A DNA stretch of 64,000 nucleotides from Nissolia schottii (taxonomy: Eukaryota; Streptophyta; Magnoliopsida; Fabales; Fabaceae). Within the stretch, counting starts at the first letter, position 1. Each line of letters opens with the position of its first letter. The stretch covers positions 8,923 through 72,922 of the forward strand of contig QANU01015990.1 in NCBI GenBank assembly GCA_003254905.1. Reading direction: 5' to 3'. Shown piece by piece: positions 47,330-59,500 of this stretch. A program made the translations under genes and the position numbers. The notes beneath the pieces are model-generated. The model did no database searches and was not told where the DNA came from. It worked only from the letters and a program-made list of their open reading frames with translations.

Positions 47330-48992
47330 TCATCACAACACATATAATCATGGTCATGTATTCATGTTACTACAAATTTATAAGGTCCCTCTCTTTTTCT
47401 CTCCCCGTTCTTCCTTCATGAATCACTTTCTTTTGGTGTCCCTTTCTACAATTAGCTTCCCCCGTTCCACTCATTGTTTTCCTTTCTTCAACTTGCCCCT
47501 TTGAAGAGGAATCTCTATGATTAACCCCCGTCATATCGGCTGGTAATTGCTATAAACAGCCAGGCCAATTTCGCAATATTAAATATTACTCTGTATTGAT
47601 ATATTTTTTTTTATCTCGCCATATAAGTTGTTTTAAAATAGTGTCTAAATTTGCATATATTGTGGACTGAATCTGATCCACGCGTTAATCTTGTCATTAT
47701 CTAATTAAGTTGAAAGACTTGATTAACAGATAAGGTTTGAGTCTGGTTAAACACGGTCCAACTCCTTGCATACTCCTTAATAACACGGCAAATGTCACTT
47801 GAAAAATACTCCCTTAATTTTAAAATAATAATCCACTTTATCTTATGCAAATATTAAAAAAATAATTAAAAAATGTGAAAACATAGAAAAATTAATATTA
47901 TTTTACTTAATTATTTTTATTTATAATAGATGATTAGATTTATTATAGTGGATAAGTATGAGAGAGAGTTTATTTAATAAGAATATCTTAAAAAATAATT
48001 AATGATATTTAAACTTAGTATGTAAATAACTCTTTTAAAAGATATCAAATTAAAAACGGGGACAACTATTTTAAAATGAAAGAAGTCACACATATACTTA
48101 GTAGTACGGATTGAAATTATTAAAAAGAAAAAATATGGGAGAGAGGCGAGGAGACGAACAAGACTGATTTGATATGGAATCCAAATCCACGGTTATTGGT
48201 GTAGGACAGGAGGCAAGAAGCCTTTTAGTTCTTGGGCTACCCAACCTTCCTGTCCGGGCCTTTTTGGTTGTCATAACAGATTTATCAAATACTATTTTCC
48301 ATAATTTATCCCCAAAGACAAAAAGCATACTTTGCAGTTTGCACTACGTAATTCAACGTTTTTTTAAATAATAATTTATTATGAAAAAAAGCATAGAATA
48401 TTGAAATGCACAATACTATTTAATTACATTGTTACATTTATTATTTTCCGTTTTATATTAATGAATTTTACGGATATGTAAACATTTTCTTATGTATTCA
48501 TGTGTACATTCCTTTGTTTATTGTACACATGAAAATTGCTTTTGGTTGGGCTGAGTTTTATTAACTATTGAAAGAAAAAAAAAATTCCCTTCTCAATTAA
48601 TTTTTCAATGTGCACGTGAAAACCCGCAAGTATTTAATTTTACTATTAGAATGGAAAAATAGGACAACAACACGGGTAGGCGTGAATGCTATTTATAACT
48701 TTCAAGCATTATTTTACAAAAGTAAAATATTTAGTGATGTTTTATGTTTCTAACGCATTAAAATTTACAAAATTTTACATTTTTATTTCATTAAAAATTT
48801 TCATTCACTTTATTTATTAGATTGATATTCAATTCCTAGTCCAAAGTACTTGGGTCCATTTTTAGACCACAGAATATAACAAATAAAAAATCATTTAGCT
48901 CCTTATAAATATCTTTTGAGAAAGGGTGTATATATATAAAGTATATGATTTAAACAAGGAATAGTTAAGGACTGAAGGGGGTACCCTGTTAA
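47330..48992. other. Intergenic DNA downstream of the LBD gene
   Basis: No supported gene. Short frames at 48098-48371 lie on opposite strands of the same DNA without a known domain. The part just before 48993 should include the 3' UTR of the minus-strand LBD gene. Confidence 0.5.
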
Positions 48993-49640
48993 TTACCAAA
49001 GTGGGTACAAATCAACACTAGATTTACGTGGGCGGGCGGGGTGAGACTTGAGACCCAAAGACAAGTTGAGGTCCAACTCCAACTCTCCCTCGTCGTCGGA
49101 ACAAGTATCAGCTTCCCCAACACTAGTTCTCCTTCTTATTCTATGCTCCTCCTCACTCACCCCTGATGATGATGATCCCCATTCGTCGCTCACCCATCCT
49201 CCCTTCCCCTTCCCCTTCCTCTTCCTCTTCCTCTTCGCCACTTGTCGAATATCGCACGCCTTCAGCATACAACCGGACGACGAATTAGACACCTCCTCCT
49301 GCTGCTGCTGCTCAATGGGCGCCCCGCTCAGAACGGCTTCCACGGTAGCTTCGCAGAGGTCCCACCTCCCGGACGACAGCAGCCCGCTGCAGCCGAATAT
49401 GGGGTTGACGATCCGGCCGCACGCCTCGTCCAGCAGCGACTTGAAAGCCGCTGGTCGGAGATGCGGTGCGGAGGCATTGATGAGGTTGATGAGGCCGGCG
49501 CGCCCGTAGAACTTTGCCAGGAACAGCGTCGCGTTCGCCTGCGATTGCGGGGACTTGATCCACTGCAGGCACGGCCTGATTGGGCAGTCGCCGCTGCACC
49601 CTTTCCTCAGCACCCTGCAACCGTTGCAGCTTAACCGCAT
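48993..49640 (-). CDS. Class II LATERAL ORGAN BOUNDARIES domain protein (LBD40/41/42-like)
   Basis: A continuous 215-aa frame from the ATG at 49640. It opens with [20 protein letters not shown], the CX2CX6CX3C zinc-binding block of LBD proteins, followed by [35 protein letters not shown] (GAS block) and [20 protein letters not shown]. Class II members lack the full leucine-zipper-like coil, as here. After residue ~110 comes a poly-Gln/Ser linker, a basic run ([13 protein letters not shown], likely nuclear localisation), and near the C-terminus [11 protein letters not shown], an LxLxL EAR-type repression motif. It is probably a nuclear repressor; class II LBDs act in metabolic, nitrogen and hypoxia responses in Arabidopsis. 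No intron is needed. Length is slightly below LBD40-42 (~220-260 aa). Confidence 0.93.
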   Translation of the reverse strand: MRLSCNGCRVLRKGCSGDCPIRPCLQWIKSPQSQANATLFLAKFYGRAGLINLINASAPHLRPAAFKSLLDEACGRIVNPIFGCSGLLSSGRWDLCEATVEAVLSGAPIEQQQQEEVSNSSSGCMLKACDIRQVAKRKRKRKGKGKGGWVSDEWGSSSSGVSEEEHRIRRRTSVGEADTCSDDEGELELDLNLSLGLKSHPARPRKSSVDLYPLW

Positions 49641-49760
49641 GATTGATTGATGGATCGAGTTCTGATTTCAGATGAATAGTGTGAGCAACAAACTCCTTTT
49701 GAAGAGGGAAAAAAGTAAGTGTGTGAATGGTGGGATGGGTTTTGGTTTTTGGTTTTTGGT

Positions 49761-49768
49761 TTTTATAG
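49761..49768 (-). promoter_or_regulatory. Probable TATA box of the LBD gene
   Basis: CTATAAAA on the minus strand, about 120 bp before the start codon at 49640, a normal plant distance. Position and sequence only. Confidence 0.55.
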
Positions 49769-52034
49769 TGGGGTCCGTCCTTCGCTTTCCAGCACAACAG
49801 TGGTAAAACAGACCGCAGTTGTTTCCTACTAAACGGCTGTTTTGCTATTCTGGTTTTCTTCTTTTTCTGCCCTCTATCTTCCAAGCACAGTATGCCATCA
49901 TGTTCTTTATTTTATTTTATTTTATATATACAATAGTAGGATCTTAATGTTACCCATTTTTTCCTTTTTTTCTTTTTTCATTTCTCGTTTTTATGTGCAC
50001 CGTTTTGTGTTGGTGCTGACGCCAATCTATGATTGCCACGTGTGGGAGCACTATATTATATTATTAGATGTGATCCTGGATAAGCATGTATAGTAGTAGT
50101 ACCTTGCAAGAAACAAGTTTAAATAATAAAAATCGTGGATAGGCATAACAATGTCACTAGTAGGATTCATTTTAAACCTTGGTTATTTAATGTGCACTCC
50201 AATACAATACAAGATTTAATTTAAGAGACTAATGTTACCTCCATATGAAAAATTGGTAGAAATTACTAACGTTTATTTGACTCAAGTAATTTGATATATA
50301 AGTTGAGTTATTTGTAATTACTTTTTATAGACCTCAATGTTTAGTAAGTATTTACAAAAAAATTGTGAGATTTATTTATGGGCAATGGGATAGTATAACT
50401 CTTGTCTAATAATTTTCTCAAAAATAGCGAGTCAGACAAGTTAAAAAAAATGTAAATATAGATTTTTTTTGTACCCAACATTTTAAGAAGATACTGATAC
50501 CTCATTGTATTTGAACGATTGTTATTCAATCACAAATTTAAAATAATAAACAATTTGAATTAGTGAAATATTTGACAAAATCTTAAATGTTATATAATAT
50601 CAATGTCATTAAAGTGTACAAAGTACCAAAGTAAACCTTATAAATAGATGTATTTATATTTTATAGATTTTGCTAATAAATTAAATATTCAATAATAGAA
50701 TATTTTAAAATTTTCATTTCAATAAAAAAAAAGTTATTTTTTCATTTTTGTTCTTGATCACTACTGGTTAGAGAATTCTTTAAATGAGCCTGGAATGTTA
50801 TGTGGCCAACCGACTGTGCTCACAGTTCTTATAAGAAAATAAGTTAATGATAAATTCTATCTTCAAATATTATTTTATCAAAAATATTATTTAAATATCT
50901 AAAAATTATAAATAAATATTATAAAATAAAAAAATTATTATAATATAAATTAACAAATATTATTATTGAACATTTATGTATACATAAATACACTTATATT
51001 TCATATTTACTTATTTATATGTTAAATAATAATTATTTATATATTTTGTGAGTATGAATATACGTGTATTTGGGTATTTGATCATATTTATTTTATTATT
51101 TTATAATAGTTATTTCTTTACGTGAATATGTGTATGTGTGTGTGTGAATTCTTTAAGTGTAGTATAATTTATGATATAACTCATTATTTGCAGCCTCGTA
51201 TCTCCAAGGTGCTTACGCAAATACACGAATCGCCGCCCAGAGAATGCAAAAAGTGGATAGTTGCTGACTTGCTGTATTTAGGTTGGGGGGTTTTACTACA
51301 ACAGGAAATGAAGGCGTCCGACATGCCACCTGGCACCTGGGGATCAACGTCAATCAATCAAATGAGTGATGATGACATGGGGGAAATGGGGCAGATGAGG
51401 AATGGGGATGAAATATTGAGGATTGTCCTGCTTTTGTGGAATTTCCAGTGGTTTTGATCAGGAAAGGACTGTGGGCGCCCTCTGCAACTGCATGCCTCTG
51501 GTTTTCAATCTCTAGTTTCCTTGCCGTTTTGGTGGCCCCCGTTGTATATTTATCCCTTTGATCAAGTGAAGAAGCTCCTTCCTTCCTTTCCGTGTCTGCC
51601 TTCTCCTCCTTTCACATGGTCACACCTGCAGTATATATTTCACAGGAAATAAGGTTGACAACATATAAAAATAAAATAACATGTAAACAAACCTATAAAA
51701 TATAATAACTATGTAAAATCATAATAATTATGTAAAATTTACGATCTATTTTTCTTGTTGGAGTAACATTACTCTGTTCCAAATAGCCACACCAACAATT
51801 ATTCTTTCACTTCTTATATAATTCTTTTTTAGTTTTTTTTTTTTCACACGAAGACTTGTTAATAATGTTCATTCTAGTAAGTGAAAATACACGCGAATCA
51901 CCATAATATCTGAATTACTCAATAAACTATCAAAAATGTTACGTGTACAACCAATTTCATACACTTATACATACATAATTTAAATTAGATAATTAATGAT
52001 TATTATACATATACAATATAATTTTTCAAAATAG

Positions 52035-52390
52035 AGCACAAATTTAAAGGCGTTAAAGCACAAGCATTACAGGTGTTAAAGTACAAATTTTATGCGCATT
52101 CATGCACAAACTTTATTTGGACTATACTATAAACCTATAGTTCAGAGTTATATACAATCTGAATTTTATTTAAAAATGCACAAATATTATAAATAGTAAT
52201 GCACAAATTTTATACATATGAATGCACAAATATTACAAAATTATCAAAGTGTTTTACAATCTGAACTTTATTTTAATAAATGTACAAACATTGTACGTAA
52301 TAATGCACAAACTTTATTCCAACAAGTGCACAAACATTACAAACTTGTAGATGATATTCTCAACAGTATTTAGTTAAATGCACAAACATT
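52035..52390 (+). repeat. Interspersed TGCACAAA(N)TTA motif cluster
   Basis: About eleven copies of (T/A)GCACAAA followed by a T/A-rich TTA or TTT word (such as AATGCACAAATATTA, AGTGCACAAACATTAC) in ~355 bp, all in the same orientation, at irregular spacing. It looks like a decayed tandem repeat or a transposon subterminal region. No ends were found. Confidence 0.65.
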
Positions 52391-52812
52391 ACAGACGTTA
52401 TTATCATGGAAATAATCTTATTTCCAATCCTATAGCAATCCTATAGCAATCTTATTTCCCATCCTATACCATGCTATATCAATTGTGATATAGCATGGTT
52501 GTTAAATTTTTACGAGTTTAAGATTTTATTATATAAAATGAGTTAACACTTATGTAAACTCTTTTTTGGTAAATTCGTACGAGTTTAAGTAAGCTCTCGA
52601 TTTTACTAGCGAGTTTACGAGTTAAAATCTACCTACAAGTTTACATCAAAATGTAAAATTTTTGTAACTTTGTTAGATACTTACCTAACTTTGATTATAT
52701 TAAATAATATATATTGAGTTTATTTAGTTAATTTCATATATTTATCATAATTGAACTATGTTTTATTGAATTATAAAATAATACAGATTTGAATAAAATA
52801 TAACATAATTAC

Positions 52813-52882
52813 TAAGTGTCATGCTTATGATATTTCTTTCATTAATTTAAGTGTCATGCTTATGATATTTCTTTCATTAATT
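52813..52882 (+). repeat. 35-bp tandem duplication
   Basis: Two perfect head-to-tail copies of a unit starting TAAGTGTCATGCTTATGATA (52813 and 52848). A recent replication-slippage type event in AT-rich DNA. Confidence 0.9.
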
Positions 52883-53989
52883 TAATTTAAGGTTAACATT
52901 ATTTAATTTCAATTATAAATACAATATTTAATCAAATTTAGTTCTTAATTATATTACTTATAACATATTTTTTTACGTATGTAAAGTCATACGAGTTTAC
53001 GATTTGACTTTGTTGAGACTCCACGAGTTTAGTTGAACTCTTGAGTTTGAGAACCTTAGCTATTAGTGTTATTTTTTGTCTTAGTTGCCCTCGTAACGTA
53101 ATTTGAAGTCTTGTATATTGTTGTTTAAAAAATTGATGGAGTTGATCTTAAATTAATTCTGATCAATTTAAAAATAAAAGTTATTATCTTAAGAATTGTA
53201 GAGTTAATGCTGAGGTTACCTATTCGAAATCCGAACGCTTTAATAGTCTCATTTGTAGCCTGATGCGTCGGATGGGTTCGTTCGTGCAAAGAATGTCTGA
53301 TACTTAAATATTGCATGATCCAAATGTGCAATGGACATATAAGTACTTCGTTGATCCTATCCATGTTCAACACGAACCACGTAGTCCACCAATTGAACAG
53401 TGGACTTGATGACTCTTGGGTCTGGATGTCCAAAAAAAAATCTAAAACTTGCACGAGCTCCTTAGAAATGAATAAATAAATAAGTGATCATTATCAGTTC
53501 AGTATTTAATATATTTATTTTTTGTTTTCATGATTTTTGTGAAAAAAATAATAAAAAGAAAATAATTTTATCATTTGATTTAATTTTATGTTTTCTCTAT
53601 TTTTTTAAATACATTAAAAATATTAAGAAATAAAAACAAAACCCAACACTTCATCATTTTTCTCATTCATACTTCGTTGTCCTGATTAGTGATGTTGGCT
53701 CTCATTTGACGACTAATAATAAGGGAGTACATGAGTTGGGTGGGATTCGATTCAAACCTGCCCATTGGACCAATTTTTTAAGTTTTAATTCGATTTAATA
53801 ATGACTTAATTAGATATTTATCACGTCAAATTAAGTCAACCCAATATTAAAATTATTTTAAACATTATATATATATGTAAAATTTTATAGACAAAGAAAT
53901 AAAAATAAAATTAAGGAGATATTTTACAATGAGTTTAAGTTTTTAGTTCCTGTAACATTAAAAAGTTTGTGTTTGGATCCTCGAAAACT

Positions 53990-54985
53990 TTTTGTTTGGA
54001 TTGAGTCTCCAAAAAAAAAAATTTGTTCGTTTTTAGTTCTTGCCATCAATTTGGGTTGAATGGCGTTGACGTAGCCGTTAACTTCGCCACGTGACATAAC
54101 CCAAATTTTCCAATTAACCCATTAACCCACCAAGAACTCAAGCCCAAACCCGTTAAATTTTTTTTTTTCAAAAAAAAAACCCATCTTCCCCACCCACCCA
54201 TTCCCTATCTTCCCCGAAGCCCACCCTGCCAACCATACATCGCGTACCCATGGTTGAGGTGGCTCCCAAGAAGGTGGCCCCCGCCACCGCAGCCACGGCC
54301 TCCACCTCCACCAAGAGCAACCTCCTCTTGGGCCGATTCGAGATAGGGAAGCTCTTGGGCCACGGAACCTTAGCAAAAAGGTGTACCACGCCCGCAACAT
54401 CAAGAGCGGCGAGCGTCGCCATCAAGGTCATCGACAAGGAGAAGATCCTGAAAGGCAGCCTCGTCTCCCACATAAAGCGCGAGATCTCCATCCTTCGTTA
54501 CGTCCGCCACCCCAAAATCGTCCAGCTCTTCGAGGCCATGGCCACTAAGACCAAGATCTACTTCGTCATGGAGTACGTCTGCGGCGGCGAGCTCTTCAAC
54601 AAGGTCGCTAAGGGCCGCCTCAAGGAAGACACCGCCATGGAGTACTTCCTCCTCGACGAGAACACCAACCTCATGGTCTCTGACTTCGGCCTCAGCGCCG
54701 TCTCCGACCAGATGAGGCTAGACGAACTCTTCCACGCCTTTTGCAGGACCCCTGCCTACGTGGCTTTGAGGAAGAGAGGGAATGGATGGGTGGGCGGGGA
54801 AGATGGTTTTTTTTTTAAAATTTAAAACTGGTTTGGGCTTGGGTTCTAGGTGGGTTAATGGGTTAATTGAAAAATTTGGATTATATCACGTGACGAAATT
54901 AATAATCATATCAGTATCGTCCAACCCAAATTAGCGACAAGAACTAAAAACGAACAATTTTTTTTTAAAACCAAATCTTAAAGCT
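53990..54985 (+). mobile_element. Pack-MULE-like element with CIPK cargo
   Basis: About 200 bp at 54015-54215 recur inverted at 54775-54970: TTGTTCGTTTTTAGTTCTTG, CAATTAACCCATTAACCCAC, CAAGCCCAAACC and CATCTTCCCC on the left each have a reverse partner on the right. A protein kinase gene fragment fills the space between. This is the layout of a Pack-MULE, a Mutator-like element that picked up host exons. Outer ends are ragged and I could not define a target duplication, so class and limits are provisional. Confidence 0.72.
54250..54825 (+). pseudogene. Truncated CBL-interacting protein kinase (CIPK)
   Basis: The 191-aa frame starts [19 protein letters not shown]. It shows SnRK3/CIPK kinase subdomains: [16 protein letters not shown] (glycine loop), [20 protein letters not shown] (ATP lysine), [33 protein letters not shown], then [11 protein letters not shown] and FCRTPAYVA. 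Three defects: after the glycine loop a short stretch ([13 protein letters not shown]) is in a shifted frame, restored by a compensating indel; between GRLKED and LLDEN about 25-30 residues with the catalytic HRD loop are missing; and after PAYVA the frame runs into the transposon's inverted repeat ([13 protein letters not shown]). The C-lobe, NAF/FISL and PPI parts are absent, so it cannot be an active kinase. GC content is far above the surroundings, consistent with capture. Confidence 0.88.
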
Positions 54986-54989
54986 CTTC

Positions 54990-56584
54990 CAGTGTTTAGA
55001 AATGTATTTATTAATGACTTATCAAATTAAATTATTGCATAAGCGGCGAAAATCGAACTTGCTAATTAAAGTTACAAAACAAAATATCTATGTTAATTTT
55101 AAACCAAATATTTATATAAGTTACAAAGTAGTTTTTTTTTATAATTAGTTTATTCTTATATGAATTAGTAGAGAAATTCTTAGTTTCTCATTAAACAAAA
55201 GAAAATTCTTACTTTTGTCCTTTTACATCTCAATAAATATTAATAATTTAAAAAATAAAGATAACTCATATTTATTAATGTGTTATATAATAAATGGATG
55301 AAAACAAAAACTTTTTATCCTAAAAAAAAAATTAAAAGTTTAACAAATTATTATAATTGAAATTGACACTTGGTCCAATGGAAGGTGTCAATTTGAAACA
55401 AAAAGCATGCCTTGATTCATTCGAGTAGACAAAAAGTCAAAACACAAAAAACACAGCGTGGTGAACACAGTCCAGTCTTAAAACACACGTGGCACCACGC
55501 TTTCTGTTATGGGTTTTGGCGGTTTGTTATCTAGCGCTGGCGCCAAAGGGATCGTGACGCGGGGAGAGTTGTTCTCCTATTCTCCCGCCTTCCATTCCCT
55601 TTCTCTCTCTCTCTCTCTCCTCATTTTCCAGTTACACCGAGGCAACAAACAAACTATACAGAACAAGCATTACCAGAACATAATACAACTTTGATTAAAA
55701 AATTAAAATCGAAATTATGATATTATATAAAAAATAAAGGAAGTTATATACGCAAAAAAAAAGCCGCCAATCGATGCATGTTTCTCTCCAGCTTCTCTGA
55801 TTCAACCTCAACGTCTCTCTCTCTCTGCTGCATCCTCAGGTTGGAATCGGATGGATTCTCCTCTTTTAATTTACTGTTATGTTAATTTCCACAATGTGAC
55901 ATGACGAGCTAAGTTCATCAATCTAGGGTTCCAGAAAACTATTACGCACATGCTGGATTCTTCAAATTCTTTCTAGTTTTTTTTTCTTCACATTATTCGA
56001 ATATTCAAATGAAAATCTTTTGAAATTTGACATACATTGTTGAATTGCAACCTCTCACACACGAACAAAAGAAAGTTGCCTTCTTTAGCTCCAACCTTCT
56101 GGGACAAGCTTTTCAATGTTTCTTCTTTTTTCCCTATTATTTTAGGTCTTTTCAAAATTTCTTCTTTAATATGATTTTATTTTTTTTGTGCGCGTGTGTG
56201 TTGGTGAGAAGACTATGGAACATGCATGCTCATCCTCAATTACATTACAAATGCAGAAAGATTGTGTCTTTTTTGGGTTCTGAAGGGTTGTTTGATTTTG
56301 TGCAGCTATCTGGAACAAGCATGTTATGGCTCCTGGTCATTTGCCTTGTAGAACAAGAATGAAATTGTAAGCATAATGTTCTATTGGTGGTGTCTACACC
56401 GCATTGCATTGTATTGTATAATTGGTTCAGAGTACTCCGATTCTAACTTTTTGTTGGGGGTGGATTGGATATTAATTTCAGCTTCTAGTGGGTTTCTTTG
56501 GTGATTAATGTGATGCCGTGGAAATTTCTTTGAAACATGTCTCCATGAAAATCTGAAGTTGCCTGTCCCTCCGGGAACCTAGTC
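54990..56584. other. 5' flank and probable 5' UTR of the kinesin gene
   Basis: No other gene. The G+C-richer segment 55500-55630 with CT runs, and the CT-rich segment ending at a TCCTCAG|GTTGGAATC junction (~55840), look like promoter and 5' UTR with a possible leader intron. Frames 55509-55694 and 56027-56362 have no recognisable domain. Confidence 0.45.
55515..55547. promoter_or_regulatory. Paired E2F-like sites
   Basis: TTTGGCGG (55515-55522) and GCGCCAAA (55540-55547, reverse of TTTGGCGC) match the plant E2F consensus TTTSSCGC, the second perfectly, in inverted orientation 17 bp apart. They lie about 1 kb before the kinesin start codon, next to CT-rich leader-like DNA, so S-phase/mitotic control is possible. 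Confidence 0.45.
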
Positions 56585-59500
56585 ATGAATTCCCCACCTG
56601 GGAACCACAATACAGAGCCCAGCGAACTGGGCAGCAGCCCCGGAAATGGGTTTTTAGTGTCCATTCATGGTGAGGTTGAAGGTATGGAGACTGGACTGAA
56701 ACCTCTTGGTAATTAATTTGCATGTTATGTATTTGTCCAAGTTGTAAAAGCTTCTTTTGTTTGAACATTTTCAGCCAAACATCGATTGCTTTTGGTTCAG
56801 TGGTTAACTACTCTTCTTCCTTCCTTGTACTTGCCAATAAATCTCACAGATGATGTGTTAAGAGCATGCTTGAGCAGTGGTACAGTTTTGTGCCAGATAC
56901 TGAACAAGCTAAGACCTGGTTCTGTGAAATTGGTAATACTTTTTAGCCTCTTATAGTGGACCTTGGTTTTTAGATATTACTTTTTCAGTCTGGGCTCTCT
57001 TTTGTAGGATAGTGAATCTGATCATTCTCTGCCATCGCACTCAGAAAATCTTAAATCGTTTCTGAAAGCTATGGATGGACTGGGATTGCCTGGGTTTGAA
57101 ATATCAGACATAGAGAAGGTATACGAGACCTGACTTTATGTCATGGACTCAAAATTATATTTTCAGAACAAAATTTACTTTAGAGGCAGATATAAAATTT
57201 TAATTGCGCTTGATTCATGCTCCTTGCTGGGTTGCCACTGTATCTTTTGTTGTGTAGGGATCCATGAAACCTGTTGTGGATTGTCTATTAGCACTCAGAG
57301 CAAAAAGTTTGCAGAATGCCTTGGGAGATAATAGTTCTACGACTAATTCCAACAATGCGAGCCCTCGTGGGAATAAACCTTCCAATTTTCCACATTCTCC
57401 CACATCCGAGACAAAGAATCAACGTGTTTTGAGTAGCCCATTTACAGGTCTGGTGAATTTTATTTAACTTAGCTCCTCCCTTTTGTGTGTGTACACGCAC
57501 CTGTGTGTCTATTTATATGGAGATAATGAGATGCAACTTCCTTTAGAGAAATGATATTATGACACCTATTCATCCACATATACCCGACATAGCATGCCTA
57601 AAATTACAATTCACATGCATGTAATAAACCATGGCTTTTATCTGATTTCTGTTATCTGCTCAAAATGAACTCATGGCTTCACATACATACAAGCACAAGG
57701 AAAGAAAAGACTATGGAGAGTGAAAAGAGCAAAAGAACTTCACGCTTTAATAGTGTCAAGGACATCTATACTGATGAAACTCAAAACATCTCCATTGTGA
57801 TTCATTAGACCAATTAGCTAAATGGTGCTCAGAGATAAAGTGATTAGTGTTACTCATTTGTATCTTATGCAGATTCACCAACTTCATTATCGCACCAGGT
57901 TGGTCATAGGTTCCATGAGGTTTTTCAAATGAAACATGGGGGTTATGCAGATCTTCCTCCAGCAAAAATAACAGAAATGATGAAATCAGTTAGTTTAGAT
58001 GTGAGCTCACATTCTTTTCATTGACTTCAGATTTATATATTCTTTTCTGTTTGATATATCATTGATTTGTTTTAGTATCTAATGTTGCAGAATGCTCCTA
58101 CTCAGTCGCTTCTGAGTGTTGTGAATGGTATTCTTGAGGAAAGTGTTGAAAGACGAAATGGCGAAATACCTCATGTATGGCCTTAGAGACTTGGTTTGGT
58201 ATTTTAAGTATAAATCCATGTAAAGGGCTTATGTTGCACTAACACAAGTAGAACGCAGTTTCATATATATTATCTGACATTATCTTTGTTGTTCAGCGTG
58301 TTGCTTGCTTGTTGAGAAAAGTTTCCCAGGAGCTTGAGCGTCGCATGTCAACTCAAGCAGAACACTTAAGAACTGTGTGTCCATTACATTATTTTCACTT
58401 TTGCTAGTTACTTTTCGTTGGTTTTCTCAATTAATTTCGTCATATCACTTTCTTTCCCTGTGCCTTCAGCAAAGCAATCTTTTTAAGATTCGTGAAGAAA
58501 AATATCAAGCCAGAATAAGAGTACTCGAGACGATTGCATCTAGAGAAGAGAGTGAGGTATCAAGAGTATTTCTGTCCAGTCATTATGTTAGAAGTGGATC
58601 CATTTTAAATTCCTTCAAACTTTCCATATTGGTTTGAGTGTTCTATTCATCAGATGGATCTTTTTATAACAGGTTGTCGCTATCCAGCTTCAACAGCTGA
58701 AGGTAATGTTTTCTTACTTTACATGATTAGAAACATATTATACGCCTTAAGAGAAATGGTTCTAATTTAAATATTTTCATGCTATTTGTATTAGGGGCAC
58801 TTTAGCTCTTCAGCACGGGCCGAGAAGATCAAAGAGAAAGAAAAGAAGGAAGATGACGAAGATTTTATTAGGTTGATGTTGCAAGAGCAGGAGGACAAAA
58901 ATATGGAGATTTCAGCATTGAAGCAACAACTGGAAACAACCAAAAAAACGCATGAAGTACAGTGCTCACAGTTAGAAGCTAAAGCTGGGGTTGCTAAAGT
59001 AGAACTAGAACAGAAAACTGAAGAATATGAGCATCGAATGGAAGAATTAAGAAAAAAGATTGAAGAGCTTGAGTCTTCTTCTAATTCAAAATATCTTGAG
59101 TGGAACATGAAAAAGAACCAATTGCAGAATACTGTCAATCTTCAATTTAGTTCTCTACAGGTAAGCTTACAAATGTGTTAATGTCAATCTTATCTTTGTG
59201 ATGTCAAACATTATAATTTTTTATTGAATTTGAAAACATCCAGACAATGAAACTATCTTGGGAATCCATTAAGCGAGATGTCATGATAGAGCAGAAGGTT
59301 TTTGCAGAGGAGTTCAATCAATTAGGTAGGGTTTGTTAATATAATGTCGTGTTACAGCTCACTCTTCCTATGTTTCTTTCTTTTCATTTTTAGTTGGCAA
59401 TCTTTTATCATTTTATTGCAAATTGTTCAGGTGTAAATCTTAAGCCACTGGTACATGCTGCTGAAAACTATCAGGCTGTTGTTGCTGAAAATCGAAAAAT

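Larger units (their letters stand above)
49850..53930. other. AT-rich intergenic DNA
   Basis: LBD gene upstream region and long AT-rich DNA. A GC-richer segment at 51190-51620 has a frame (51122-51457) without recognisable domain, so I do not call it a gene; it could be a captured exon fragment. Repeats at 52035-52390 and 52813-52882 are listed separately. The words ACGAGTTTA(A/C)G recur at 52509-53040. Confidence 0.45.

Noticed and set aside
49048-49634. Plus-strand frames of 130-153 aa opposite the LBD gene
   Set aside because: Antisense shadows; the minus strand has the complete LBD zinc and GAS blocks.
51122-51457. 111-aa frame in a GC-richer segment
   Set aside because: No recognisable domain, and the frame starts in AT-rich DNA. 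It may be a captured exon fragment but there is no evidence for function.
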